Below are positions 44,310 to 52,193 of a DNA stretch of 64,000 bases, piece by piece. Both the position numbers and the translations under genes were made by a program. How positions within the stretch are numbered: the first letter of the stretch is position 1; the number at the start of each line of letters is the position of its first letter. Source of the stretch: UBA699 sp050261915 (lineage in GTDB: Bacteria; Bacillota; Clostridia; Clostridiales; Clostridiaceae); NCBI GenBank assembly GCA_050261915.1, contig JBLNDT010000027.1, forward strand, positions 49,177 to 113,176, given 5' to 3'. The notes beneath the pieces were generated by a model that made no database searches, was not told where the DNA came from, and saw nothing but the letters and a program-made list of their open reading frames with translations.

Positions 44310-44738
44310 CTACAAACCCCAATCTGTAGATAAGATATCCTTAAGAATATTAAATTTATCAGCACCTATTTTTTCAGCAATTTTCTTTTCAAGAATTGAT
44401 TTCATGTTTGAATTTTTCTCGTAACACTCTTCTCCTAAGGGGGTTAACTGTACATATTTATATCTTCTATTACTTTCTAGAGTGGTAATTTCGATTAAGC
44501 CTTTTGAGTGAAGGCTTTTTACAACTTTATGTGCCGCCTGCCTAGAAATATCAGCATTTTTTGCAACATAAGAAATAGGCATTGTTTTTTTATATATTCT
44601 GTTCATAATAAACCATTCTGAATTTGATATATTAATATTGCTGCTGTGGTTCCAGGTTTTCTCCGAAATGTAGCGGAGCATGAGGTTTCGTTCACTAATA
44701 ATGTCAATTAAATCTAGATTTTGTATTTCTTTTTTCAA
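44310..44738 (-). CDS. MarR-family transcriptional regulator
   Basis: A 142-residue winged-helix regulator. The recognition helix region is ISYVAKNADISRQAAHKVVKSLHSKGLIE, and the wing follows as ESNRRYKYVQLTPLGE. It is divergent from the CarD-like gene; two perfect 17-bp palindromes lie in the shared promoter region, so it probably represses itself and CarD. A consensus-like promoter on its strand is TTGACA (44798-44793) with TATATT (44775-44770), 17 bp apart. Confidence 0.93.
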   Translation of the reverse strand: MKKEIQNLDLIDIISERNLMLRYISEKTWNHSSNINISNSEWFIMNRIYKKTMPISYVAKNADISRQAAHKVVKSLHSKGLIEITTLESNRRYKYVQLTPLGEECYEKNSNMKSILEKKIAEKIGADKFNILKDILSTDWGL

Positions 44739-44792
44739 TCAGATCACTCCAATAATAATATTCAATAATAATATACAAAAAGTATTGTGATA

Positions 44793-44809
44793 TGTCAACT
44801 AAGTTGACA
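44793..44809. promoter_or_regulatory. Palindromic operator 1 (MarR site)
   Basis: TGTCAACT-A-AGTTGACA is a perfect inverted repeat. It contains the -35 elements of both divergent promoters (TTGACA on each strand), so occupancy would shut off both genes. Confidence 0.85.
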
Positions 44810-44837
44810 AAAAATCATAATTGATGTACACTTATAT

Positions 44838-44854
44838 TGTCAACCTGGTTGACA
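44838..44854. promoter_or_regulatory. Palindromic operator 2 (MarR site)
   Basis: TGTCAACC-T-GGTTGACA is a perfect inverted repeat with the same outer bases as operator 1. The centres are 45 bp apart. It lies at about the start of the CarD transcript. Confidence 0.85.
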
Positions 44855-44878
44855 TTTCATAGATGAGGAGCGGTTAAT

Positions 44879-45382
44879 GTGTTTAATATTGGTGATTTAA
44901 TAATTTATTCCGCACAAGGCATATGCCAGATTGATGACATTTGCGAAAAGACATATTCCGGGGTTAGCAAAAGTTATTATGTTTTGCATCCAATTAGAGA
45001 TATTAAATTAGTAATAAGCATTCCGGTTGATAATGAAAAGGTAACAATGCTGGAGCTTATACAAAAAGAAGAAGCAGAAGAAATTATTGAATCCTTCAGG
45101 TTTTCCGGTGCAAGCTGGATTGATATGAATAGTCAGAGGAACCATACATACTATAATATAGTAAAAAATGGTGACAGGAAGGAAATTTCAAAAGTAATAA
45201 ATGTGTTAATGCGTGAAAAGGTGAAAATTGAAGGTAATGGTAAAAAGTTTTTTGAAAGTGACAATAAAATTTTAACCTTTGCTCAAAGTATATTGTTTAC
45301 AGAGCTGGCAATGTCATTAAATACTACTACTGATGAAATTCATGAAAGAATCAATGGTTTTATTTGCGAAAATGAAAAATAA
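44879..45382 (+). CDS. CarD-like RNA polymerase-binding regulator
   Basis: A 167-residue protein of the CarD/CdnL family. The N-terminal Tudor-like domain (FNIGDLIIYSAQGICQIDDI) binds the RNA polymerase beta lobe in known members and stabilises open complexes; the helical C-terminal domain follows from about residue 60. Translation starts at GTG 44879 after GAGGAG. The two MarR-type palindromes in its promoter suggest it is induced by a small molecule. Such MarR-regulated CarD paralogs are unusual, since the main copy is normally constitutive. Confidence 0.88.
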   Translation: MFNIGDLIIYSAQGICQIDDICEKTYSGVSKSYYVLHPIRDIKLVISIPVDNEKVTMLELIQKEEAEEIIESFRFSGASWIDMNSQRNHTYYNIVKNGDRKEISKVINVLMREKVKIEGNGKKFFESDNKILTFAQSILFTELAMSLNTTTDEIHERINGFICENEK

Positions 45383-45389
45383 AATTTAG

Positions 45390-45421
45390 AAGCTGCATTT
45401 TTTAATAAATGCAGCTTTTTA
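45390..45421 (+). terminator. Intrinsic terminator after the CarD-like gene
   Basis: AAGCTGCATTT and AAATGCAGCTT pair around TTTAAT, followed by a T run. Confidence 0.88.
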
Positions 45422-45479
45422 ATTTTGAGTTTTAATATATAATATAATTATATTTTTATTTCCAGGGGGTTATATTATT

Positions 45480-45944
45480 ATGAACAATGCATTAACTGAA
45501 CAAAATATTAAAAAATTGCAAGATGAATTAGATTACAGATTAACAGTTAAGAGGGCAGAAATAGCAAAGGAAAAAATGATAGCAGCCGCCCATGGAGACA
45601 GATCTGAAAATGCTGAATACAAGGAGGCTTGTGCAAATTACAGAGAAAATGACAACAGAATTCAGTATTTGCTTACTATGATATCAACAGCTACAGTAAT
45701 AGATGATAAAAATATAGATGACTCCATACTTGGTATAAACAAGAAGGCAAAAATTATGTTTATCGAGGATGAGTTTGAAACCGAGGTAACACTGGTTACA
45801 ACAATTGAATCAGATCCTGAAAATATGCTTATCAGTATAGAATCAGACCTTGGAAAAGCCTTGTCTGGGAGAAAAGCAGGAGATAAAGTGGAAGTAAATG
45901 CTCCTGGTGAAAATTATATGGTTGAAATATTGGAAATACTATAA
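45480..45944 (+). CDS. GreA-family transcription elongation factor
   Basis: A 154-residue GreA-type factor. The N-terminal coiled coil carries the acidic tip HGDRSENAEYKEA, with the Asp and Glu that enter the polymerase secondary channel and stimulate RNA cleavage. The C-terminal FKBP-like domain ends SDLGKALSGRKAGDKVEV. GGGGG lies before the ATG. The genome's housekeeping GreA is probably elsewhere; this looks like a paralog. It is the second RNA polymerase-binding protein in a row after the CarD-like gene. Confidence 0.9.
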   Translation: MNNALTEQNIKKLQDELDYRLTVKRAEIAKEKMIAAAHGDRSENAEYKEACANYRENDNRIQYLLTMISTATVIDDKNIDDSILGINKKAKIMFIEDEFETEVTLVTTIESDPENMLISIESDLGKALSGRKAGDKVEVNAPGENYMVEILEIL

Positions 45945-45960
45945 TAGGAGATTACAAAAT

Positions 45961-46602
45961 ATGTATATAGACAGTATTATTTTTGATTTGGATGGCACCC
46001 TTTGGAATTCCTTGGAGGGAATTTGTCATGCCTGGAAAGAGGTAATTGACAGACATCCAGAAGTAAATGCGGAAATATCTATTGAAGAGCTGGAAAGTTA
46101 CATGGGACTTCCCATGGATGAAATAGGAAGAAGATTATTTCAAGGGGTAGATGAAGAGTTTCAAAAGAAATTAATTGAGGAATGTTGTGAAACAGAACAG
46201 GTTTATTTAAGAAGATTTGGGGGACAATTATTTCCTGCCTTGGAAGCCACTCTTGAAAAATTGCGGGAGGACTATAAATTATTTATAGTAAGCAACTGTC
46301 AGGATGGTTATATTCAGTGCTTTCTAGAGACACATAATCTGGCTGAATACTTTATGGACTTTGAAAGCTGGGGGGCCACTGGACTATCTAAAGGAGAAAA
46401 TAATAAACTTTTAATAGAAAGAAACAACCTGAAAAATCCAATTTATGTAGGGGATACCAATGGGGACGCCCTTTCCGCTGAAATAGCAGAAATACCCTTT
46501 GTGTTTGCAAAATATGGTTTTGGAATTGTGGAAGCATTTGATTATGCTATTGACAGTTTTGAGGAACTGCCAGCTTTATGCTACTCGCTGAAAGAACTTT
46601 AA
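45961..46602 (+). CDS. HAD-family hydrolase (Gph-like)
   Basis: A 213-residue HAD phosphatase. Motif I is IIFDLDGTLWNS, motif II LFIVSNCQDGY, and the lysine/motif IV part GATGLSKGENNK with YVGDTNGDA. The helical cap lies between residues 15 and 80. Similar to phosphoglycolate phosphatases. ATG 45961 follows AATAGGAG, 16 nt after the greA stop, so the two may be co-transcribed. Confidence 0.9.
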   Translation: MYIDSIIFDLDGTLWNSLEGICHAWKEVIDRHPEVNAEISIEELESYMGLPMDEIGRRLFQGVDEEFQKKLIEECCETEQVYLRRFGGQLFPALEATLEKLREDYKLFIVSNCQDGYIQCFLETHNLAEYFMDFESWGATGLSKGENNKLLIERNNLKNPIYVGDTNGDALSAEIAEIPFVFAKYGFGIVEAFDYAIDSFEELPALCYSLKEL

Positions 46603-46613
46603 AAGGATATTGG

Positions 46614-47735
46614 GTGAAGAGAATGACCAGAAGAGGAATAGCATTAACTATAGCAGCATTATGTATATCAGCATCACTTTTTTATGCTTTTAAAGTAAAT
46701 TATACAACCAGGGGATGCATTAATTATTATATTAATAAGATTCAAGGTAAAACATTAAACAAGGAACTAAATACTAAAATTAAATCTGGAAACCTGTCAA
46801 CAGATTATAATATTGATCAAGTGCTTAAGGATATTGATACACTTCAGCTTAACACACTAAATGTGCCGATAGTTGTCAATATCCAAAATAGAACCTCCAG
46901 CAGTATGACTGTGGATAAGGATAGTGAAAAGAGGGCTAAGGAGCTTTTTAAGAAATTAAAAGGAAAGAAAATAAACATTATCCTTGAACCTTATCCATGG
47001 ATAGAAAATGGAAGCATTGGTGAAACAAAGTGGAATCCTTCAAACAAAGATGAATTTTTCAACAATTGGAAAAACAATGTGTTAAAGGTTATTATAGATG
47101 ATGTGGCTGTACCATGTCATGTGGATGCCTTTAATATAGGTACAAGTTTTGTTTTCATGGAGTCTAATGAACAGCAGATGTGTGATATGGTGGACTATGT
47201 AAGAAGGTATTACAAAGGTCTTGTGACTTATAGGACAAACTTCTGGGTAACTGCAGAGTGGAAACCGGAATTGAAAGAAGAATATGAAAAAAAGCTTAAT
47301 AACAAAGTGTTTTCAAAACTTGATTTTATTTCTGTGGCATCATATTTTGAGCTCACAGGTAATGATACAAATATTGTAGATAATCTTGTTAATGCAATTC
47401 AGTCAACTCAAATTTTTGACAGAAAGCAAAATGTGAAGCAGGAACTTAAGAACTTCCATGATAAATGGAACAAACCTGTTTTCTTTGGAGAATTAGGGTT
47501 TCCAAAAACAACAAAAGCATCAATGTCGCCTTACGATCCTTATCTTTCAAACACTTTATCAAATGAGGAGCAGGCAAATTGTTTTGAAGCTTACAGAATA
47601 ATTTTTGAATATGAAAGCTGGCATATGGGATTTTCATATTTTGCCATAGGTGAAAATAGTCCGGAAAAAAGATACTATCCAAGTGAGAAAACTGCTGTTG
47701 TAATAAGAAAGTGGTATCAAAATTTAATGAAATAA
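46614..47735 (+). CDS. Exported GH113-like TIM-barrel protein, possible missing catalytic acid
   Basis: About 373 residues. An N-terminal signal-anchor (GIALTIAALCISASLFYAF) is followed by a TIM-barrel-like sequence similar to glycoside hydrolase family 113 (endo-mannanases): INIILEPYPWIENGS, WNKPVFFGELGFP with the expected nucleophile Glu, and GFSYFAIGENSPE near the end. At the usual acid/base position (IGTE-type motif) this protein reads FNIGTSF, so a key Glu may be lacking. I choose GTG 46614 because AAAGGA is correctly spaced; ATG 46623 is an alternative. A terminator follows at 47782. Confidence 0.7.
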   Translation: MKRMTRRGIALTIAALCISASLFYAFKVNYTTRGCINYYINKIQGKTLNKELNTKIKSGNLSTDYNIDQVLKDIDTLQLNTLNVPIVVNIQNRTSSSMTVDKDSEKRAKELFKKLKGKKINIILEPYPWIENGSIGETKWNPSNKDEFFNNWKNNVLKVIIDDVAVPCHVDAFNIGTSFVFMESNEQQMCDMVDYVRRYYKGLVTYRTNFWVTAEWKPELKEEYEKKLNNKVFSKLDFISVASYFELTGNDTNIVDNLVNAIQSTQIFDRKQNVKQELKNFHDKWNKPVFFGELGFPKTTKASMSPYDPYLSNTLSNEEQANCFEAYRIIFEYESWHMGFSYFAIGENSPEKRYYPSEKTAVVIRKWYQNLMK

Positions 47736-47737
47736 TT

Positions 47738-47746
47738 TTCGACAAA
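47738..47746 (-). promoter_or_regulatory. Perfect Spo0A-box sequence
   Basis: TTTGTCGAA on the minus strand (TTCGACAAA on plus). It lies just after a stop codon and before a terminator, about 230 nt from the kinase start, so its role is uncertain. Confidence 0.4.
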
Positions 47747-47781
47747 AAATATATAAATTATCCTATATTTATCCATATTTT

Positions 47782-47811
47782 AATGCATGATTAATTTCAT
47801 GCATTTTTTTA
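47782..47811 (+). terminator. Intrinsic terminator after the GH113-like gene
   Basis: AATGCATGA and TCATGCATT pair around TTAATT, followed by a T run. Confidence 0.85.
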
Positions 47812-47979
47812 AGTTTTAATAAATATAATATATGGAAATGAACCGTAAAATTTGTAAAATACTATTTAAAATTGTAATAAACTTTTTATATTATGTTTCG
47901 GAACAAATGATTATAATGGTATTAGTTGCAATTATAATTATTTATGGTATATATTGTTAAAAATTGGGGGGGACTCACT

Positions 47980-49917
47980 TTGCATTACGGATTGAACAAA
48001 ACTGAAAATAAGGCATTTATGAAATGTGTAAATGGGGTAGTAGTTGAAATTAATACTGCATTAATGGAGTTAACCGGTTATTCTGAAAATGAATTAACTG
48101 GAAAGTCTATTCAGGAAGTAAGCAGACTCCTGAAGCTATGTTCACAAATTGATTTTGGACAGATTAAAAATGAATGCAGATGTTATTTATTTGATAAGAA
48201 GTGTGAACCTAGAGCAGTAGCTATTAGCTGTGTACAGACTGAATGTAAAATTAGTTTATACACTTTTAAGGCTTTAAATGATATAAATGAGTCATTGGTA
48301 TGTAAATGGCTAATGGAAGAAAAGTGTAAAGAGATGGATGCAATTATAGAAAATATATCTGAAAGACTTTACATGGCTGATCGTGATCATAATGTTAAGC
48401 TTTTAAAACAACTAAAAGAAAGTGAATTTAACGGGATTCATACAGAGGGGAACATAAAGGATATATTGATTAATAAACAATATTTTAATGTAGAGGGGAA
48501 TTTATTAGAATATGATAAGTTCCCTGCGGTAAGAGTACTAAATGGTGAAAAACTAAAAAATGAAAAGTATACTGTTCGAAAAGATGGCGGGGTTTATAAT
48601 TACAGTATAAGCGGAAGCCCAATTTATGATGAAAAAGGAGAAATTGAAAAAGCAATTATTTCTGTCAGTGACATTACAGAAATTATAAAAAGTCAGCAGG
48701 CCATAGCTTTGGAACATCAACATGGTTTATTAAACAATATGGTGGAAAATCTTTGCCTTGGGTGTATTAAGATTTCCTATCCGGAATTTAAGATAAATTA
48801 TGTTAATAACGAGGCATTTAATTATATTAGCGGAATTAACCATAATATTGATTCAGTAGACAGGGTTCTTCAGCAAACCCCTTTTCAGGTGTTTGGATAT
48901 AACCAGGATGAAATTTATAATTTCAAGAAAAATATTAAAATATTGATTGAAAATAGAGAAGGAAACTTTATACAAACAAAAAAAGTTATGATTAATGGCA
49001 GAGAAAAGTTTATGAAAATAATATATCAACCTCTTTTTGACTTGAATTATAAGGTTAAAGAGCTTGTAAGCTTTTCGGTTGATGTGACTGATGAGATTCA
49101 GGCAAAAAATAAAATAGAAAAAGCGTTGAAAACTCAAGACGATATATTTGCAAATGTGGCTCATGAATTAAAAACACCATTAAATGTTATTTTTAGTGCA
49201 AACCAGCTTATGGAATACTATTTAAATAATGCATCTATGGAAAACAATTTAGATAAAATTTCAAAAAGTATAAGCATTGTAAAACAAAATTGTTACAGGT
49301 TTACAAAACTGATAAATAATATAGTGGATTTGTCTAAAATGGATTCAGGTTTTTTTAAATTAAACCTGACAAACGAAAATATAGTGCAGCTTGTTGAAAA
49401 TATAGTTCAGTCAGTTACTGAATATGTTGCAAGAAAGGGTATCAACATTATTTTTGATACTAATACCGAAGAATGCATAACTGCTGTGGATTCAGATAAG
49501 ATTGAAAGAATTATATTGAATCTTATATCTAATGCCATAAAATTTACAAATTCAGGGGGAAGCATTATTATTACTGTATTAAACAAGGTGGATACTGTTG
49601 AAATATCCGTATTGGACAGTGGTACTGGAATAGAAAAGAAAAATCTGGCTAATATTTTTGAAAGGTTTTATCAGGTAGACAAATCACTTTCAAGGAATAC
49701 GGAGGGAAGCGGAATAGGACTGTCACTTGTAAAATCCATAGTAGAGCTTCATGGGGGCCAAATTACTGCGGATAGCTGGGTTGGGGAAGGCAGCGTATTT
49801 AAAATAGATCTTCCTGTTAGAACTGTAAAGGAAAAAGAAGTTAAAGGAAAGGCAAGCTCTAGTGATAAGAGAATAGAAATGATAAATATTGAGTTTTCAG
49901 ATATATATTCAATTTAA
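47980..49917 (+). CDS. Orphan PAS sensor histidine kinase (paralog of the 1.2-3.9 kb kinase)
   Basis: About 645 residues, no membrane segments. PAS-like modules fill roughly 1-390. The transmitter has FANVAHELKTPLNVI, LNLISNAIKFTN, LDSGTGIEKKN, FERFYQVDKSLSRNTEGSG and GIGLSLVKSIVELHGG. It aligns with the other orphan kinase along most of its length but lacks about 250 residues of PAS sequence. I choose TTG 47980, after GGGGGGG, because the alignment of the two N-termini begins there; ATG 47944 is the alternative. The C-terminus, NIEFSDIYSI, is almost identical to that of the paralog. No response regulator is nearby. Confidence 0.92.
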   Translation: MHYGLNKTENKAFMKCVNGVVVEINTALMELTGYSENELTGKSIQEVSRLLKLCSQIDFGQIKNECRCYLFDKKCEPRAVAISCVQTECKISLYTFKALNDINESLVCKWLMEEKCKEMDAIIENISERLYMADRDHNVKLLKQLKESEFNGIHTEGNIKDILINKQYFNVEGNLLEYDKFPAVRVLNGEKLKNEKYTVRKDGGVYNYSISGSPIYDEKGEIEKAIISVSDITEIIKSQQAIALEHQHGLLNNMVENLCLGCIKISYPEFKINYVNNEAFNYISGINHNIDSVDRVLQQTPFQVFGYNQDEIYNFKKNIKILIENREGNFIQTKKVMINGREKFMKIIYQPLFDLNYKVKELVSFSVDVTDEIQAKNKIEKALKTQDDIFANVAHELKTPLNVIFSANQLMEYYLNNASMENNLDKISKSISIVKQNCYRFTKLINNIVDLSKMDSGFFKLNLTNENIVQLVENIVQSVTEYVARKGINIIFDTNTEECITAVDSDKIERIILNLISNAIKFTNSGGSIIITVLNKVDTVEISVLDSGTGIEKKNLANIFERFYQVDKSLSRNTEGSGIGLSLVKSIVELHGGQITADSWVGEGSVFKIDLPVRTVKEKEVKGKASSSDKRIEMINIEFSDIYSI

Positions 49918-49919
49918 TA

Positions 49920-50081
49920 TTAATTTTTATCATCCAGCTTCTTAATTATTTCATCCAGTTTTTCATCCATTTGCTTGTTTTTTGCTAAATAAACTTTGAT
50001 GCCTTGTACAACTTTTATCACTACATAAATTATTCCAATAAATAGTGCAAGATTAATAACAACAGCAATAATTTTAAACAT
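49920..50081 (-). CDS. Small membrane protein (53 aa)
   Basis: ATG 50081 has AGGAGTGAT upstream. One hydrophobic helix (FKIIAVVINLALFIGIIYVVIKV) is followed by a charged coiled-coil tail (KQMDEKLDEIIKKLD). It ends 2 nt from the convergent kinase stop. Short one-span proteins with coiled-coil tails like this are common in clostridia; function unknown. Confidence 0.7.
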   Translation of the reverse strand: MFKIIAVVINLALFIGIIYVVIKVVQGIKVYLAKNKQMDEKLDEIIKKLDDKN

Positions 50082-50229
50082 AATATCACTCCTAATATTT
50101 TATATTAGTATTATACTATTTTATTGATATTAATACAATTTAAAACCATATATGTTTATTTATGGTTTTGATTATAATGACAGGAAAGTGATATAATAAG
50201 ATTAACATCATTAATAAGGAGCTGTGGTT

Positions 50230-50511
50230 ATGTACAATATAATTATGGAACTTGAAAAACTTCATTCAGATGCCAAAAATAACCCGGATTTAAGAGCGAA
50301 GCTTCTAGAAACCAGGTTTGCAGAAGATCCAATGGATGCCTTTTGCATTGTAGCAAATAATGCTGGACATGCCATATCACTTGGTGAACTTTTCGAATTT
50401 GGACAGTCTTACTGTGACAATTTATGTAAAAGTACAAATGGTGGCAATCCAAGACCAAATGAATGTTTTGATGACACTTTAGACACATTTTTTGCATCAC
50501 TAAAAGAATAA
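50230..50511 (+). CDS. Nif11-like small protein with a double-glycine motif
   Basis: A 93-residue protein. LEKLHSDAKNNPDLRAKLL, then DPMDAFCIVANNAGHAISLGELFEFG, is the Nif11-domain layout known from leader peptides of some ribosomally made peptides. It is followed by LCKSTNGGNPRPNECFDD, in which NGG could be a protease site. No modifying enzyme or peptidase-transporter is adjacent, so a metabolic role is not shown. AAGGAG lies before ATG 50230. The next small gene follows after 17 nt. Confidence 0.7.
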   Translation: MYNIIMELEKLHSDAKNNPDLRAKLLETRFAEDPMDAFCIVANNAGHAISLGELFEFGQSYCDNLCKSTNGGNPRPNECFDDTLDTFFASLKE

Positions 50512-50528
50512 ATGAGAGGATTGATATT

Positions 50529-50717
50529 ATGATCAGTAAACAATCAGCAATTATTATCCTTGATCTTTTGGACAAGAGAATTGATGAAGTGAGTGAAAAA
50601 TTAGAAAAACTATCTGGAAATACTAGTGAAGAAAATCTTATTTACAGATTAAAGGACAATCTTCAGAGCTATACCATTGCGAAGGATGAACTGAAAAAAG
50701 CAATGGAACACTGGTAA
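50529..50717 (+). CDS. Small coiled-coil protein (62 aa)
   Basis: GAGAGGA lies before the ATG. The sequence is a continuous amphipathic helix (ILDLLDKRIDEVSEKLEKL, LKDNLQSYTIAKDELKKAM). It follows the Nif11-like gene by 17 nt and ends just before a terminator, so the two probably form a small operon. Function unknown. Confidence 0.7.
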   Translation: MISKQSAIIILDLLDKRIDEVSEKLEKLSGNTSEENLIYRLKDNLQSYTIAKDELKKAMEHW

Positions 50718-50734
50718 TATATTAAATAAACTAA

Positions 50735-50758
50735 AGAGGTGCAAAACTGCACCTCTAA
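50735..50758. terminator. Intrinsic terminator
   Basis: AGAGGTGCA and TGCACCTCT pair around AAAC, between convergent small genes. The flanking sequence is A-rich but the T run is short. Confidence 0.75.
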
Positions 50759-50955
50759 AATTTGCGTAAAATTATAAAAATTAAAATCCCTGCAATTAAA
50801 ACCCAGGAAACCGGGTTAGCAAAATTCACTGTTTTTCCAAATCCAGATGCCTTTGGAACAAGAAAATTTGAATCTTCATTGTTGCAGTAGAAAAACATAC
50901 CATGAATTTTTCTATATTCCTCTATCTCTTCATTTGTCCACTTATGACTATTCAT
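50755..50955 (-). CDS. DUF5808-type small membrane protein
   Basis: A 66-residue protein. The FFYCNNEDSNFLVPKASGFG and KTVNFANP pattern is the DUF5808 motif (NPDDPR-fVPKR-GxGxTLNFA), here with variant residues. One C-terminal helix, VSWVLIAGILIFIIL, spans the membrane. GGAGGTGC lies before the ATG. Function unknown; DUF5808 often accompanies membrane regulators. Confidence 0.8.
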   Translation of the reverse strand: MNSHKWTNEEIEEYRKIHGMFFYCNNEDSNFLVPKASGFGKTVNFANPVSWVLIAGILIFIILRKF

Positions 50956-50981
50956 AAAGCACCTCCTATATTATTATTCTA

Positions 50982-51596
50982 CTACTTAACGGATAATAAT
51001 TCATATATGCCAAGTAATAAAATAATAATAATTGAGATAATTTCTGAATATCTTGAAAGTTTATCAGTAAATATATTTTCTCCAAGGTAAAATCCTGCCG
51101 GTATAAATATCAAACTGAAAATTAATGAGGAAACTGATGTGATAATTATGTTTAATCCAGTAATACTTGCCCCTATTCCTAGTCCTATATTATTCAAACA
51201 AAGAACAATTCCAAGCATTACTGATTCCTTCATTTCTATGGTCTTGGAATTGTTGGTATCAATTATTTCCGGATTTTTCAAGGCACTATCATAGAGCTGG
51301 TATTCTACAATACCTTTTTTTTGGGCAATTTCTTTTGAAATAAAGTTAAATAATAGATATACAGCAAACAGTATCAAAATAGAACTTCCCAGTATATTAG
51401 AAAATTGTACTGGAATAAACTTTAATAAAACTTTTCCAAAGAGCATGGCAATTAAGGTTCCTATACCTGAAATTGAGGATATAAATAAGTTGTTAAGAAA
51501 ATTTATTTTAACCTTTTTAGCTCCATAGCTTAATCCAACTATGAGGCTGTCACTGCTTGAAGCTATTGCAAACATAATAATAGATAAAATATTCAT
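50982..51596 (-). CDS. ytaF: Sporulation membrane protein YtaF
   Basis: A 204-residue protein with six helices in two repeats. The first has MFAIASSSDSLIVGLSYGAKKV and the second LGIVLCLNNIGLGIGASITGL; these Asp/Asn-bearing segments are the signature of the YtaF/MntP superfamily, and the length and spacing fit YtaF. Named a sporulation protein in B. subtilis; transport of a cation is inferred by homology to MntP. AGGAGAGG lies upstream of the ATG. Confidence 0.9.
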   Translation of the reverse strand: MNILSIIMFAIASSSDSLIVGLSYGAKKVKINFLNNLFISSISGIGTLIAMLFGKVLLKFIPVQFSNILGSSILILFAVYLLFNFISKEIAQKKGIVEYQLYDSALKNPEIIDTNNSKTIEMKESVMLGIVLCLNNIGLGIGASITGLNIIITSVSSLIFSLIFIPAGFYLGENIFTDKLSRYSEIISIIIILLLGIYELLSVK

Positions 51597-51744
51597 ATAA
51601 CCTCTCCTAAGTAAATATCACAAAATCATACTATGTTTTACTTTTTAAAAGGTTACCTAGGTGGAATTTATAAAAATATATTGACGGATAATATATTTTA
51701 GTAGATAATAATTATTGATAAATACATTAATTGGAGGAGATGTT

Positions 51745-52146
51745 ATGCGACAATATGCAGGATTCTTTGGTTCCATGATTGTTATATTCTATGGATTAAC
51801 AATATTGAACTTTATACTTAAATGGGTAAATAAAAAATATCCAAAGATTATAAATAAAAATAAACAAGTTAAGATGATATTTAAAAAAAGCATGAAAATA
51901 GTTGTTAAATATCATAAGTTATTTGGTATACTTACAATAATATTTCTTGGACTACATTTTTGGATTTTTTATTCAAATGGAAGAATCAGCAGAACTGGAA
52001 TTTTAGCTGCATTGCTTATGATTTCACAGGTTGTTCTTGGAATATTAGGAGCTTATGTGATTAAAAAGAGAACCGGACTTTGGTTTTCTTTGCATCGTGT
52101 ATTAGCTGCAGCTTTGGCTCTTGTAATATTTATACATACATCATAA
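51745..52146 (+). CDS. Small four-helix membrane protein, cytochrome b561-like
   Basis: About 133 residues with four hydrophobic helices. Histidines lie in YHKLFGILTIIFLGLHFW and LWFSLHRVLAAALALVIFIHTS; two on each of two helices is what bis-His heme ligation needs, so a b-type cytochrome is possible. AGGAGATG precedes ATG 51745; the upstream GTG/ATG starts add a non-conserved stretch. Heme binding is inferred, not shown. Confidence 0.72.
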   Translation: MRQYAGFFGSMIVIFYGLTILNFILKWVNKKYPKIINKNKQVKMIFKKSMKIVVKYHKLFGILTIIFLGLHFWIFYSNGRISRTGILAALLMISQVVLGILGAYVIKKRTGLWFSLHRVLAAALALVIFIHTS

Positions 52147-52193
52147 ATAAATGAATTTATTTCCAAGGTTTTAAAGTTGAAAGGAGAATATTA

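Noticed and set aside
50230..50717. Complete RiPP biosynthetic cluster around the Nif11-like gene
   Set aside because: No lanthionine synthetase, radical-SAM enzyme, C39 peptidase or dedicated exporter is adjacent.
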